DNA from: an uncultured Asticcacaulis sp.
Lineage (GTDB): Bacteria; Pseudomonadota; Alphaproteobacteria; Caulobacterales; Caulobacteraceae
DNA: 64,000 bases
Reading direction: 5' to 3'
Assembly: GCA_936940865.1 (NCBI GenBank)
Contig: CAKZJB010000006.1
Span: forward strand, 1 to 64,000
Shown here: one piece after another, positions 46,769-57,161 of the stretch
Position numbering within the stretch: position 1 is the first letter of the stretch
Layout: every line of letters begins with the position of its first letter
Translations under genes and position numbers: made by a program
Notes under the pieces: model-generated
Told to the model about the DNA's origin: nothing
Databases searched by the model: none
Seen by the model: only the letters and a program-made list of their open reading frames with translations

Positions 46769-49744
46769 ATGTCCAACCCCAAAGGTTTCTCCCGCCACTG
46801 GTTGCTGGCGGGCACCATCCTGACGTCGCTGGCCCTCGGCCTGCCGGCCGCGGCCCAGGACGCCTCGCAAAAGCCGGCCGACAAGAAGGCCGCCGAGACG
46901 ACAAGCGCGCCCGCCACGGCCCCCGCGGCCGCCAGCCAGAGCGCCGACACGCAGGAAGTGGTGATTACCGGTTCGCGCATTCGTAAGAATGAATTCACGT
47001 CGCCCGCGCCGGTCCAGGTCATCACCGCCGAAAAGTCGAGCCTGTCCGGCATGGTCAGCGCCACTGAGGTGCTGCAGGGATCGTCGATCGCGGCGGGTGC
47101 CGGCCAGATCAACAATACCTTTACCGGCTATGTCGTCGACGGCGGCGCGGGCATCAACACCATAAGCCTGCGCGGTCTCGGCGCCCAGCGCTCGCTGGTC
47201 CTGCTGAACGGCCGGCGCATGCCGCCGGCGGGCGTCAGCGGAACGGTTGCGGCGGTCGACCTCAACTTCATCCCGCAGTCGCTGGTCCAGCGCTATGAAA
47301 TCCTGAAGGACGGCGCGTCGTCGATCTACGGTTCCGACGCCGTGGCGGGCGTGGTCAACGTCATCACCGTCAAGAATACCGACGGCGTGGAAATCGGCAC
47401 CGACATCAGCAAGACCGAGCACGGCGGAGCGGACGAAGGTTCGGTCTACGCCATGTATGGCAAGACCTTCGACCGCGGCAATTTCCTGGTCGCGGGCGAA
47501 TACTACAAGCAGACCGAGCTGACCCTGGCCGACCGCGATCCGCTGTCCTGTCCGCAGGACTATTATTACAAGGCCGACGGTTCGCGCGCCGACCGCATCG
47601 ATCCCGCGACCGGCAAGTACAAGTGCTATTCGACGACCGGCCTGTATCAGGGCGTGCTGTTCGACGCCCTGTCGGGCGACATCTACTATTACAAGCAAGG
47701 CGACACGTCGTCGGGTATCGCGAACTACCCGGTCTACACCAGCGGCAAACTGGTCGACTTCAATCCGGCTGAATCGATGAACACGACCATCTTCTCGCCG
47801 GTCAGCCACTATACCTTGTATGGCCAGGGCAGCTATCGTCCGGCGTGGGCGAACGGTGTCGAGTTCTATACCGAGCTGATGTATGCCGAGCGCAAGTCGT
47901 CGCAGCGCGAATGGGGCCAGATCTTCCCCTACTATTCACCCTATGCCAGCAATTCGCCGCTTTACGGCGTCTCCTATGCGCAGCCGGTCGTAATCCATCA
48001 GTTCGACGACAAGCAGGACGTCAAGTTCGGCCGCGTCCTCGGCGGCGCCCGCGGCGACCTGGGCAAGTGGAACTGGGATTCGTACCTGTCCTATTCCAAG
48101 AGCGACGGCACCTACGATTCGACGGCCATCTACGCCGATCGCGTCAATTGGGGCACGGGTCTCAACCAGAACACGTTCGCCTTCATGGACAACACGACCG
48201 GTGACGCCTGCGGCGTCGGCGCGCCGGCCGGCTGCGTGCCGTTGAACCTGTTCACGGCCGACGCCAACACCAAGGGCAAGCTGACCCCGGCGGAAGAGGC
48301 CTGGTACTTCACGGTCGACCACGGCCGCACGACCTACGAGCAGACCATCTTCGAAGGTACGATTACCGGCGACCTGTTCGAGCTGCCGGCTGGCGCTGTT
48401 TCGACCGCGCTCGGCATTTCGCTGCGCAACGACAAGATCGATGACCTGCCGGGCGCGCTGTCGCGGGCCGGCAATTCGTACAACCGTGCCTCGGCGGGCG
48501 AAACCAAGGGTTCGGACACCCTGTCGGAAGTCTTCGGCGAAGTTGAAATTCCGGTCGTACGCGGCCAGCCTTTCTTCGAAAAGCTGACGGTCGACCTGTC
48601 GAGCCGCTATTCGGACTACAAGAGCGTCGGCGGCGCGACCACTTACAAGGCCGGCTTCGACTGGGCCGTCGACAACATCCTGCGCCTGCGCGGCACGGCA
48701 GGCACTTCGTTCCGCGCGCCCGCGCTGTATGAACTCTATCTGGCTGGGCAGACCGGCTATCTGTCGCAACTGGGCGTCGATCCCTGCGTGCGGTGGGGCG
48801 CTACGGACAGCGAAGGTGCCTATCTTGTCCGCAATGCCACTGTCCGCGCCAACTGCGCCGCCGACGGCATTCCGGCCAATTATACGGGGAACGGCCCTTC
48901 GGCCCTGATCACGACCAGCGGCGGCAAGTACCTGCGGCCGGAAACGTCGTACGCGACGACTCTGGGTTTCGTGCTTACGCCGCCGGAGATGGGCTTCAAG
49001 CTGGCCCTCGATTTCTGGAAGATCAAGATTTCCAACCAGATTTCGTCGTCGGGTGCGGGCATTGTCGGCGCCTGCTACGCCAGCCAGGAATTCCGTTCAA
49101 AGCCCGGCTTCTGCGACCTGTTCCAGCGCGATACCAACCCGTCGTCGTCGACCTACCTGTCGATCACCAATATCGACGGCAGCTATCGTAACATCCCGGT
49201 CGAATCGTCGGCAGGGATCGACTATACGGCGTCGTACGATCATACCTTCAACTTCGGCACCCTGAGTTCGGAAGCCCAGTTCAGCTGGTACAAGTACGAC
49301 AAGTCGCAGCTCTATCCGGGCGGTGTCGTCAACCAGTACACCGGTCTCATCGGCCAGCCGAGCTGGGTCGGCAACGTCCAGACGCGTTTCAAGCGCAAGG
49401 ACTGGACGCTGACCTGGACCTTCAACTACACCGGCAGCTCGACCAACATCGGCTACAAGGGCGAAACCGGCAATACGGACGGCCTTGTCAGCTATGCGCC
49501 CAACGCGACCTACGCGGCCAGCACGCATCCATTCGTGACGCACGATCTCAGCCTGCGCTATCGCGGCAAGAGCTATGAGATCATTGTCGGCGCAAAGAAC
49601 ATCCTGGACGAGCAGGCCCCCATTCTCGGCAACGGCGTCTACGCCGGCTCGGCGTCTCGCCTCGGTGCCTATGCGTTCTCAAGCCAGTACTCGGACGGCA
49701 TTATCGGCCGCCAGTGGTACCTGCACGTCAACAAGAACTTCTGA
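46769..49744 (+). CDS. TonB-dependent receptor
   Basis: Signal peptide; QEVVITGSRIRKNEFTSPAPVQVI TonB-box/plug; NTISLRGLGAQRSLVLLNGRRM; C-terminal Phe. Confidence 0.95.
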   Translation: MSNPKGFSRHWLLAGTILTSLALGLPAAAQDASQKPADKKAAETTSAPATAPAAASQSADTQEVVITGSRIRKNEFTSPAPVQVITAEKSSLSGMVSATEVLQGSSIAAGAGQINNTFTGYVVDGGAGINTISLRGLGAQRSLVLLNGRRMPPAGVSGTVAAVDLNFIPQSLVQRYEILKDGASSIYGSDAVAGVVNVITVKNTDGVEIGTDISKTEHGGADEGSVYAMYGKTFDRGNFLVAGEYYKQTELTLADRDPLSCPQDYYYKADGSRADRIDPATGKYKCYSTTGLYQGVLFDALSGDIYYYKQGDTSSGIANYPVYTSGKLVDFNPAESMNTTIFSPVSHYTLYGQGSYRPAWANGVEFYTELMYAERKSSQREWGQIFPYYSPYASNSPLYGVSYAQPVVIHQFDDKQDVKFGRVLGGARGDLGKWNWDSYLSYSKSDGTYDSTAIYADRVNWGTGLNQNTFAFMDNTTGDACGVGAPAGCVPLNLFTADANTKGKLTPAEEAWYFTVDHGRTTYEQTIFEGTITGDLFELPAGAVSTALGISLRNDKIDDLPGALSRAGNSYNRASAGETKGSDTLSEVFGEVEIPVVRGQPFFEKLTVDLSSRYSDYKSVGGATTYKAGFDWAVDNILRLRGTAGTSFRAPALYELYLAGQTGYLSQLGVDPCVRWGATDSEGAYLVRNATVRANCAADGIPANYTGNGPSALITTSGGKYLRPETSYATTLGFVLTPPEMGFKLALDFWKIKISNQISSSGAGIVGACYASQEFRSKPGFCDLFQRDTNPSSSTYLSITNIDGSYRNIPVESSAGIDYTASYDHTFNFGTLSSEAQFSWYKYDKSQLYPGGVVNQYTGLIGQPSWVGNVQTRFKRKDWTLTWTFNYTGSSTNIGYKGETGNTDGLVSYAPNATYAASTHPFVTHDLSLRYRGKSYEIIVGAKNILDEQAPILGNGVYAGSASRLGAYAFSSQYSDGIIGRQWYLHVNKNF

Positions 49745-49761
49745 TCGCAGCCTTAAGGCAG

Positions 49762-49800
49762 AAAGAAAGGCGGTGAGGGGAACCTCACCGCCTTTCTTTT
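49762..49800. terminator. Strong, likely bidirectional terminator
   Basis: AAAGAAAGGCGGTGAGG-ggaa-CCTCACCGCCTTTCTTTT. Confidence 0.93.
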
Positions 49801-49820
49801 CGTTTGCGTTGGCGCAGGCT

Positions 49821-50594
49821 TTACAGGACGCCCAGCATCTGGGCGACCAGGGGATGGCGCACGATGTCCTTGTCCTTGAGGCGCACGACCGCGATGGTGT
49901 CGACGCTCTCGAACTTGTCGGCGACGTCGGCCAGGCCCGACACGCCGGCCAGCAGGTCGGACTGTGCCGGGTCGCCGGTCACGATCATGGTCGAGTTCCA
50001 GCCGAGCCGCGTCAGCAGCATCTTAAGCTGGACATAGGTGCAGTTCTGGGCCTCATCGATGACGACGAAGGCGTTGTTGAGCGTGCGGCCGCGCATGTAG
50101 CCGACCGGAGCGATCTCGATCAGGCCTTCGGCCATCAGCGCCTTGACGCGCTTCATCGACAACCGGTCGGTCAGGGCGTCGTAGAGGGGCCGCAGGTAGG
50201 GCGCCAGCTTGTCTTCCATGTCGCCGGGCAGGAAGCCGATCGATTCGCCGGCTTCGACCGCCGGGCGCGACAGCACGATGCGGCCGACCTTGCCGGCTTC
50301 CAGCGCCTCTACGGCCTTGGCGATGGCCAGGTAGGTCTTGCCGGTGCCTGCGGGGCCCAGAGCCAGGATCAGGTTCTTTTCATCGATGGCGGACAGCAAT
50401 GCCGCCTGGCCTTCGGATTTGGGTTTGATCGTCTTGACGTAGCTTTGATCCCTGTCCTCGTTCGCCGCATGGCCCATCGGCGACCAGCCGCCGCCTGTAT
50501 GCACGTTCAGCCGGCGCACCTTCGTGTCGGGCTGAAACGCCGCCTCATCCAGATGGCCTTCACGCAGGAAACGCTTGGCGGATCGCTTGGTCAT
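49821..50594 (-). CDS. phoH: PhoH family ATPase
   Basis: LILALGPAGTGKTYLAIAKAVEAL...RPAVEAGESIGFLPGDMEDKLAPYLRPLYDAL...VVIDEAQNCTYVQLKMLLTRLG. Confidence 0.95.
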   Translation of the reverse strand: MTKRSAKRFLREGHLDEAAFQPDTKVRRLNVHTGGGWSPMGHAANEDRDQSYVKTIKPKSEGQAALLSAIDEKNLILALGPAGTGKTYLAIAKAVEALEAGKVGRIVLSRPAVEAGESIGFLPGDMEDKLAPYLRPLYDALTDRLSMKRVKALMAEGLIEIAPVGYMRGRTLNNAFVVIDEAQNCTYVQLKMLLTRLGWNSTMIVTGDPAQSDLLAGVSGLADVADKFESVDTIAVVRLKDKDIVRHPLVAQMLGVL

Positions 50595-50611
50595 GGACGT
50601 GCTCCTTTACG

Positions 50612-50646
50612 GGCATAAAAAAAGGCGAAGCCACAAGAGGCATCGC
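50612..50646 (-). terminator. Intrinsic terminator/attenuator-like hairpin ahead of phoH
   Basis: Minus strand: GGCGAtGCC-tcttgt-GGCtTCGCCTTTTTTT, about 20 nt upstream of the phoH ATG. Confidence 0.7.
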
Positions 50647-50936
50647 CGGACGAACGGACAGGACTGAAGAACAGGCTTCGGGCAGAGGGGCCGCCGCTGC
50701 CGAACACCGGCGGCGGAGGAAGTGGGATACCAGACATGCTACGCGGTCTTGCCACATGAACCTCACAGGTCTTAAAGCCTGAAGGCGCGGCCAGCGTAAA
50801 CGCCCGCCGCACACCCATTGGAGGAGACCTGATTCCCCCGTAAGGATGCTATCAGATTCTCCCTGCCGGGTTACCGAAATCTTAAAAATCGCAGCCCTGT
50901 GGATAAATTCACGGAACTGTAATATCCGGAGGCTTT

Positions 50937-51479
50937 ATGCCTGTTTACGCACTCGATGATGTTTCGCCCGCCCTGCCGGAAGAGGGAACGCACTGGATCG
51001 CCCCCGACGCGTCCGTCGTCGGCAACGTGCGGATGGGCGAGGGCGCCAGCGTCTGGTTCGGGGCCGTGGTGCGCGGCGACAACGACCCCATCACGATCGG
51101 CGCCCGCAGCAACATCCAGGACGCAAGCGTGCTGCATTCCGATCCGGGCAGCCCGCTGACGATCGGCGAGGGCGTTACCGTGGGGCATAAGGCGGTGCTG
51201 CACGGCTGCACCATTGGTGACAATTCGCTGATCGGCATCGGCGCCGTGGTGTTGAACCGCGCTCGCATCGGCAGGAACAGCCTGGTGGGGGCGGGCGCGT
51301 TGGTGACCGAGGGAAAGGAATTTCCCGACGGCGTGCTGATCGTGGGTTCGCCGGCGCGGGCGGTGCGTGAACTGACACCGGAGCAGATCGAAGGCCTCAG
51401 GCGCTCGGCGGAGCACTATGTCGGCAATGCGCAAAGGTTTGCGAGGGGACTGAAGCTTTTTTCTCCTCCCCGTCGTTAG
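50937..51479 (+). CDS. Gamma carbonic anhydrase family protein
   Basis: Left-handed beta-helix hexapeptide repeats: [43 protein letters not shown]. Confidence 0.94.
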   Translation: MPVYALDDVSPALPEEGTHWIAPDASVVGNVRMGEGASVWFGAVVRGDNDPITIGARSNIQDASVLHSDPGSPLTIGEGVTVGHKAVLHGCTIGDNSLIGIGAVVLNRARIGRNSLVGAGALVTEGKEFPDGVLIVGSPARAVRELTPEQIEGLRRSAEHYVGNAQRFARGLKLFSPPRR

Positions 51480-51497
51480 ATGGGGAGGAGAAATTGG

Positions 51498-51965
51498 CTA
51501 CGACGCCGCCCTGGCCTCGGCTATGCCCTTGTTGGCAAGCTGGTCGGCGCGTTCGTTGAGGTCGTGGCCGGCGTGACCCTTGACCCAGTGCCAGCGGATG
51601 GTGTGGCCCTTCTGCGCGGCGTCCAGGCGAATCCACAGGTCGTCGTTCTTAACCGGCTTGTTGTCGGCCGTCTTCCAGCCGCGCTTCTTCCAGCCGTGGA
51701 TCCATTCCTTGATGCCCTTCAGCACATACTGGCTGTCGGCATGCAGATCGACGTCGCAGGGCTTTTTCAGCGCCTCCAGCGCCTGGATGACGGCCATCAG
51801 TTCCATGCGGTTGTTCGTCGTCACCCCCTCGTAGCCATACAGCTCCTTTTCATGGCCGTTGGCCATCAGGATCGCACCCCAGCCGCCCTTGCCCGGATTG
51901 CCCTTGCAGGCCCCGTCCGTATAGATTTCGACCTTTGGTTTCACGCTGGCGCTGGGCGGCTTCAT
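51498..51965 (-). CDS. rnhA: Ribonuclease HI
   Basis: [22 protein letters not shown]...[18 protein letters not shown]...[23 protein letters not shown]. Confidence 0.97.
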   Translation of the reverse strand: MKPPSASVKPKVEIYTDGACKGNPGKGGWGAILMANGHEKELYGYEGVTTNNRMELMAVIQALEALKKPCDVDLHADSQYVLKGIKEWIHGWKKRGWKTADNKPVKNDDLWIRLDAAQKGHTIRWHWVKGHAGHDLNERADQLANKGIAEARAAS

Positions 51966-52915
51966 GCTTGTGTCAGCACGCGCGGCAACTTGAACGTCAC
52001 GGTTTCCTTGACGCCGGAATTTTCGATGATCTCGGCGTCAAAGCGCTCCGTCACCGCCCTGATCAGGTCGGTAATCAGATTTTCCGGCGCCGACGCGCCC
52101 GCCGAAATGCCCAGCGTGTCGACGCCGTCGAACCACGACCAGTCGACGTGGCTGGCGTCGTCGACCAGATGGGCGGCGCGGGCGCCGGCGCGCAGGGCGA
52201 CCTCGACCAGGCGCTGCGAATTGGACGACTTGGCCGAGCCGATCACCAGGACCAGGTCGCAATCGGCTCCGATCTGCTTGACGGCCTCCTGGCGGTTGGT
52301 GGTGGCGTAGCAGATATCTTCCTTGTGCGGCTCGGCGATGTCCGGAAAGCGCTCTTTCAGCACGCCGACGATATCCGACGTGTCGTCGACCGACAGGGTG
52401 GTTTGCGTGACGAAGGCGACGTTCTTCGCGTCCTTCGGCGTAAAGGCGCGCGCATCCTCGACGGTTTCGATCAGCCTGACCGATCCTTCCGGCAACTGGC
52501 CCATGGTGCCGATGACCTCGGGGTGGCCGGCATGGCCGATCAGCACGATTTCGCGGCCTTCGCGGAAATGGCGCTCGGCCTCGACATGGACCTTGGAGAC
52601 CAGCGGACAAGTGGCGTCGAGATAGAACATGTTGCGCGACCTGGCCTCGGCCGGGACCGATTTCGGTACGCCGTGCGCGGAAAACACGACCGGGCGGTCG
52701 GGCGGGCACTGTTCCAGTTCCTTGACGAAGACGGCGCCCAGCGCCTTCAGCCGGTCGACGACGTGTCGGTTGTGCACGATCTCATGGCGCACATATACCG
52801 GCGCGCCGTAAAGTTCGAGCGCGCGTTCGACGATCTGGATGGCGCGGTCGACGCCCGCGCAGAAGCCGCGCGGCGTGGCGAGATAGACCTTGAGGCGTTG
52901 AGGAGCAGGGGACAT
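51962..52915 (-). CDS. ispH: 4-hydroxy-3-methylbut-2-enyl diphosphate reductase
   Basis: [23 protein letters not shown]...[23 protein letters not shown]...[11 protein letters not shown]. Confidence 0.97.
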   Translation of the reverse strand: MSPAPQRLKVYLATPRGFCAGVDRAIQIVERALELYGAPVYVRHEIVHNRHVVDRLKALGAVFVKELEQCPPDRPVVFSAHGVPKSVPAEARSRNMFYLDATCPLVSKVHVEAERHFREGREIVLIGHAGHPEVIGTMGQLPEGSVRLIETVEDARAFTPKDAKNVAFVTQTTLSVDDTSDIVGVLKERFPDIAEPHKEDICYATTNRQEAVKQIGADCDLVLVIGSAKSSNSQRLVEVALRAGARAAHLVDDASHVDWSWFDGVDTLGISAGASAPENLITDLIRAVTERFDAEIIENSGVKETVTFKLPRVLTQA

Positions 52916-53133
52916 GACTCGTCATGTAAGGCTTTTTGGCTGTGCGCGCCATAGCGGAGGCGCAGATGACGCAGATATCACACCTGAATATCCTCCGCCG
53001 CGATTTGGCCTTACTCCGTCGATAAAACCCTTTGAATTCGCACCCGCAGGCGCTACACATCGCCTGAAGGCTCCGTCTTCGGGGGAGGCTGAGCCGCTGA
53101 CTGTTCCCCGTACTTTTAGGAATCGCCACGCCC

Positions 53134-53802
53134 ATGATGCCTTTCTCGCGTAGACTTCTGGCCGGCCTGTGCATCGGTGTCCTTCTGAACACCGGAGCCG
53201 TCGTCGTTGCCCACGCCCAGCAGCGGGGCGGCGACCAGAGCGACGACGACAAGGCCCAGGAACGCGCCAAAAAGGACGAAGAGTGGGGCGACCGCCAGCT
53301 GTCGCTCAAGAAGCTGCATGCCGAAGGCCCGTGCCCCTACGTCAAGGTCCTGTACGACGCCGCGCGCTATCATGAGTTCAAGGACAACAAGGAAACCAGC
53401 AGCGCCGCCCAATGGACCGGCGAAATCAACGGCGTGAATTCCGATTGCGCCTACAAGGGCGGCGAGCCGATCCAGGTCGGCATGGACATCGGCTTTTCGC
53501 TGGGCCGCGGCGCGGAGGCCGACGGCCAGACCAAGGTCTATCACTACTGGGTGGCTGTGACCGAGCGCGACAAGACCGTGCTGGCCAAGCAGGAATTCGA
53601 TCTGCCCATCACCTTCGCGCCCGGCGAGCAGCGTCGGGACGTCAATACCCGAATCGAAAACATCGTCATCCCGCGCAAGGACGCGACCATTTCGGGCTCG
53701 AACTTCGAAGTCCTGGTCGGTTTCGACGTGACGCCCGAAATGGCCGAGTTCAACCGCGAAGGCAAACACTTCCGCTTCGTCTCGAACGACGAAAAGAAGT
53801 AA
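53134..53802 (+). CDS. Secreted hypothetical protein
   Basis: Signal peptide (VVAHAQQ); LSLKKLHAEGPCPYVKVLYDAARYHEF; no firm family assignment. Confidence 0.7.
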   Translation: MMPFSRRLLAGLCIGVLLNTGAVVVAHAQQRGGDQSDDDKAQERAKKDEEWGDRQLSLKKLHAEGPCPYVKVLYDAARYHEFKDNKETSSAAQWTGEINGVNSDCAYKGGEPIQVGMDIGFSLGRGAEADGQTKVYHYWVAVTERDKTVLAKQEFDLPITFAPGEQRRDVNTRIENIVIPRKDATISGSNFEVLVGFDVTPEMAEFNREGKHFRFVSNDEKK

Positions 53803-53804
53803 AT

Positions 53805-53839
53805 CCAACGGCAATTGGATTTGGCTGAATTGCCGTTGG
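53805..53839. terminator. Inverted repeat downstream of hypothetical CDS
   Basis: CCAACGGCAATT-ggatttggctg-AATTGCCGTTGG, perfect 12-bp arms, no U-tract. Confidence 0.4.
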
Positions 53840-54014
53840 CAAGCGCTGGCGCGCGCCGCCCTCTTGTCCTCAAGGCGCGAACCGGGCCGACGCTTCGGCG
53901 TCGGGATAACGCTTCATGGGCGGCGAGCCATGCGGCGTCCGAGCTGAAACAATGCTTGTCATAGGGAAAGGGTCTGCTTAAGAAGCCGGGGTTTCCCGCC
54001 TTCCGGATCATTCC

Positions 54015-55838
54015 ATGTCTGACGCTTTCGCTCCTTCGCACGATTTCAAGACGCAACTGACCGATCTGGCCTCGGCCGCTTTCGCCGCAGAGGGATTCGA
54101 CGCGTCCGCCGGCCGGGTCCAGCCGTCCGACCGTCCCGACCTGGCCGATTTCCAATGCAATGGCGCCCTCAGCGTCGCCAAGCAGGCGAAGGCCAATCCG
54201 CGTGAGGTCGCCACCAAGATCGTCGCGCACTTCGCCGGCGACGACCGTCTGAAAAGCACCGATATCGCCGGCCCGGGCTTCCTCAACTTCGTGCTTTCGG
54301 ATCGCGCCCTGAGCACCCGCGCCAATGAAATCGCCGCCGATCCGCGCATCGGCGCACCCGGCGTTGCGCAAAGGCGCAAGGTAATCATCGATTTCGGCGG
54401 CCCCAATGTCGCCAAGGAAATGCACATCGGTCACCTGCGCACCGCCGTGATTGGCGAAAGCCTGAAACGCGTCATGCGCTTCATGGGCGATGAGGTCATC
54501 GGCGATGCCCATTTCGGCGACTGGGGCTACCAGATGGGCTTGCTGATCGTGGCGCTCAGGGAAGAGCAGCCGGGCCTGCCGTACTATGACGAGGGCTTTA
54601 CCGGCGACTATCCGGCCCAGCCGCCTGTGACGCTCGACGATCTCGGCCGCATCTACCCGGCGGCGTCCGAACGCGGCAAGACCGATACCGCCTTCCGCGA
54701 CATGGCGCGCAAGGCGACCAAGGAATTGCAGGCCGGCCGCAGGGGCTACCGCGCCCTGTGGCAGCACTTCGTCACGGTCAGCCGTGAAGCGCTGAAACGC
54801 GACTATGCCGCGCTCGGCGTCGAGTTCGACCTGTGGTACGGCGAATCCGACGCCGACCCTTATGTCGAGCCGATGATTGCCGATCTCGACGCCAAGGGGC
54901 TTCTGGTCGATGACCAGGGCGCTCGCGTCGTCCACGTCGCCAAGCCCGGCGAGACGCGCAAGAAGAAGCTCGACGACGGCTCGGTGATCGAAGTCCCCAG
55001 CCCGCCGCCGCTGCTGGCCGTGTCGTCGGAAGGCTCTGCCATGTACGGCACCACCGACGTCGCCACCATCGTTCAGCGCCAGAAGGAATTCGGCCCGGAC
55101 CTCAGCCTCTATATCGTCGACCAGCGTCAGGCCGAGCACTTCGAACAGGTCTTCCGCACGGCCTATCTCGCCGGCTACGCCCGCGAAGGCCAGCTTGAAC
55201 ACGCCGCCAACGGCACGGTCAACGGCCCCGACGGCAAGCCGTACAAGACGCGCGACGGCGGCACGCTGAAGCTGCATGTCCTGCTGGCCGAAGCGATCGA
55301 AAAGGCGACCGAACGGCTGCGCGAGGCCGGGCTGGGTGGGGGGCTGTCGGAAGCGCAGTTCGCCGACACGGCGCACAAGGTCGCGGTCGCCGCGCTCAAG
55401 TTCGCCGAGTTGTCGAACCACCGCCTGACCAACTACATCTTCGATCTCGACCGCTTCACGACCTTCGAAGGCAAGACCGGGCCGTACCTGCTGTATCAGG
55501 CCGTGCGCATGAAATCGATCCTGCGCAAGGCAGCGGAGCAGGGGCTGGCGGCCGGCACGATCGAGGTGACCGAGCCCGCCGAGCGAGAACTCGTCCTGCT
55601 GCTCGACGGCTTCGACGGTGCGCTCAAGGAAACCTATATCAAACGGGCGCCGAACCTGCTGGCGGACCACGTCTACCGGCTGGCCCAGGCGTTTTCGAAG
55701 TTCTATGCCGCCTGTCCGGTCCTGGCGGGTGACGATGCCGCCATCAAGGCGTCGCGCCTTGGCCTTGTGACCTTGACATTGAAGCAACTGGAACTGGGCC
55801 TCGACCTGATGGGCCTGTCGTCCCCAGACCAGATGTAA
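54015..55838 (+). CDS. argS: Arginyl-tRNA synthetase
   Basis: [55 protein letters not shown]-terminal anticodon-binding region. Confidence 0.97.
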   Translation: MSDAFAPSHDFKTQLTDLASAAFAAEGFDASAGRVQPSDRPDLADFQCNGALSVAKQAKANPREVATKIVAHFAGDDRLKSTDIAGPGFLNFVLSDRALSTRANEIAADPRIGAPGVAQRRKVIIDFGGPNVAKEMHIGHLRTAVIGESLKRVMRFMGDEVIGDAHFGDWGYQMGLLIVALREEQPGLPYYDEGFTGDYPAQPPVTLDDLGRIYPAASERGKTDTAFRDMARKATKELQAGRRGYRALWQHFVTVSREALKRDYAALGVEFDLWYGESDADPYVEPMIADLDAKGLLVDDQGARVVHVAKPGETRKKKLDDGSVIEVPSPPPLLAVSSEGSAMYGTTDVATIVQRQKEFGPDLSLYIVDQRQAEHFEQVFRTAYLAGYAREGQLEHAANGTVNGPDGKPYKTRDGGTLKLHVLLAEAIEKATERLREAGLGGGLSEAQFADTAHKVAVAALKFAELSNHRLTNYIFDLDRFTTFEGKTGPYLLYQAVRMKSILRKAAEQGLAAGTIEVTEPAERELVLLLDGFDGALKETYIKRAPNLLADHVYRLAQAFSKFYAACPVLAGDDAAIKASRLGLVTLTLKQLELGLDLMGLSSPDQM

Positions 55839-55847
55839 AGCGCGGGA

Positions 55848-56043
55848 AAGTAAGAAACCCCACCACATCTCCTTCGCCTTGCTTCGCAAAGGCTCAGTCG
55901 TGCGGTCCCCCTCCCCATCGCTTCGCGACGGGGAGGTATGAGAACGGGAAACCGCGCTTACTTGTACCTCCCCGTTCCGAAGGAATGGGGAGGGGGACCA
56001 CCCGGAGCGTTAGCGCAGGGTGGTGGTGGGGTTTCTTGCTTTC
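55848..56043. repeat. Compound inverted intergenic repeat (two long-form units, tail to tail)
   Basis: gaaagtaagaaaccccaccacatctcc...gtgcggtccccctccccatcgcttcgcgacggggaggtatg ... tgtacctccccgttccgaaggaatggggagggggaccacccggagcgttagcgcagggtggtggtggggtttcttgctttct. Confidence 0.85.
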
Positions 56044-56134
56044 TAAATCTCGCCCGTTACGCAAATCCTGCTGACAAAACGCCGAACTTAGGCTTTAGTG
56101 TTACCGGCAGGTTAACGCGGAACTTAGAAGCGTC

Positions 56135-56875
56135 ATGGCGTCGAAGCAGGGGCAGGGGAAAGACACGCGCGCAGGCGGCTGGCATCTGCCGCTGTTCCGC
56201 AAACGCGCCGCCTTCTATATTGACGGCTTCAATCTCTACCACGCCATCGACGCCTATAAGCGCCCTTATCTCAAATGGTTGAATCTCAAGGCTCTCGGCC
56301 GCGCCATTGCGCCGAAATCCGAGGTCGTCAAACGGATCGTCTGGTGCTCTGCCATCCGCCCTCAGAACAAGAGCAAGGTCAAGCGCCACGAAGACTATAT
56401 GAAGGCGTTGCAGGCCCAGGGCGTGCTTTGCCGCATGGGCCACTTTGTCCACGCCATGGACGGCTGCAATGCCTGCGGACATAGCTGGCAGCTTTCCGTC
56501 GAAAAGCAGGGCGACGTCAACCTGGCGCTGTCGATTGCGGCCGATGCCGAGGACGACCTGTTCGACGTCTGCTACCTCGTCACCGCCGACGGCGACCACG
56601 CCGCGACGGCCCGCTATCTCAAGCAGCGCTTCCCCAGGAAGAAGCTGGTCCTGGTGACGCCGCCCGGCCGTTATCACAACCGCCATATCGAACGCCTGGC
56701 CGACGCATGCGTCGAGATCGAGATGCACCATATCGAGGCGTCGCTTCTGCCGGAAATGACCAAGGTCCGCAAACGTCTGCTGGCCAAGCCGACCGTGATC
56801 GAGCGCCCCGAACAGTACGATCCGCCTCAACTGCGCGAAAAGGGCCATCTGCGCCTGATCGTCAACAACGGCTAA
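56135..56875 (+). CDS. NYN domain (LabA/DUF88-like) protein
   Basis: RAAFYIDGFNLYHAIDAY...KQGDVNLALSIAADAEDDLFDVCYLVTADGDHAATARYLKQRFPRKKLVLVTPPGR; insert CNACGH. Confidence 0.88.
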   Translation: MASKQGQGKDTRAGGWHLPLFRKRAAFYIDGFNLYHAIDAYKRPYLKWLNLKALGRAIAPKSEVVKRIVWCSAIRPQNKSKVKRHEDYMKALQAQGVLCRMGHFVHAMDGCNACGHSWQLSVEKQGDVNLALSIAADAEDDLFDVCYLVTADGDHAATARYLKQRFPRKKLVLVTPPGRYHNRHIERLADACVEIEMHHIEASLLPEMTKVRKRLLAKPTVIERPEQYDPPQLREKGHLRLIVNNG

Positions 56876-56943
56876 TTCATATTTGCCGTGAGCGGGGTGT
56901 CGCGCCTTGACTCTTCCCCGCCCCGCAGGCACAAGGCGATCGT

Positions 56944-57122
56944 TCTTGCGGGAGAGATCGCGACTCAGGTCGCGACGCCGAAGGCGCAACCGCCCCGGAA
57001 ACGCTCAGGCCCACGGACCGCAAGACACGCTAAAACGCTGGAAAGTGATGCCTCGAGCATCCGCCGACGGAGCAAGGACGCTTGATTTCAGCGTCTAAAT
57101 CTCTCAGGCTATCAGGACAGCG
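56944..57122 (+). ncRNA. Tandem glycine riboswitch (two aptamers) upstream of gcvT
   Basis: Aptamer 1 P1 TCTTGCGG/CCGCAAGA with GGGAGAG...CGCCGAAGGCGCAA...GGAAACGCTCAGGC; aptamer 2 CGCTGGAAAG...CCGACGGAGCAA...AATCTCTCAGGC...AGGACAGCG. Confidence 0.92.
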
Positions 57123-57161
57123 GGGGCAGACACGTTCCACAGACGATCTGCGAGTCCCGCC

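Noticed and set aside
50600-50880. Possible 6S RNA upstream of phoH (minus strand CGGTGTTCGGCAGCGGCGGCCCCTCTG resembles a 6S motif)
   Set aside because: No convincing closing stem or central bubble on inspection, and the phoH context is unusual for ssrS; kept only as a leader/attenuator candidate.
53544-55889. 781-aa minus-strand ORF
   Set aside because: Antisense to argS and a secreted protein; shadow ORF.
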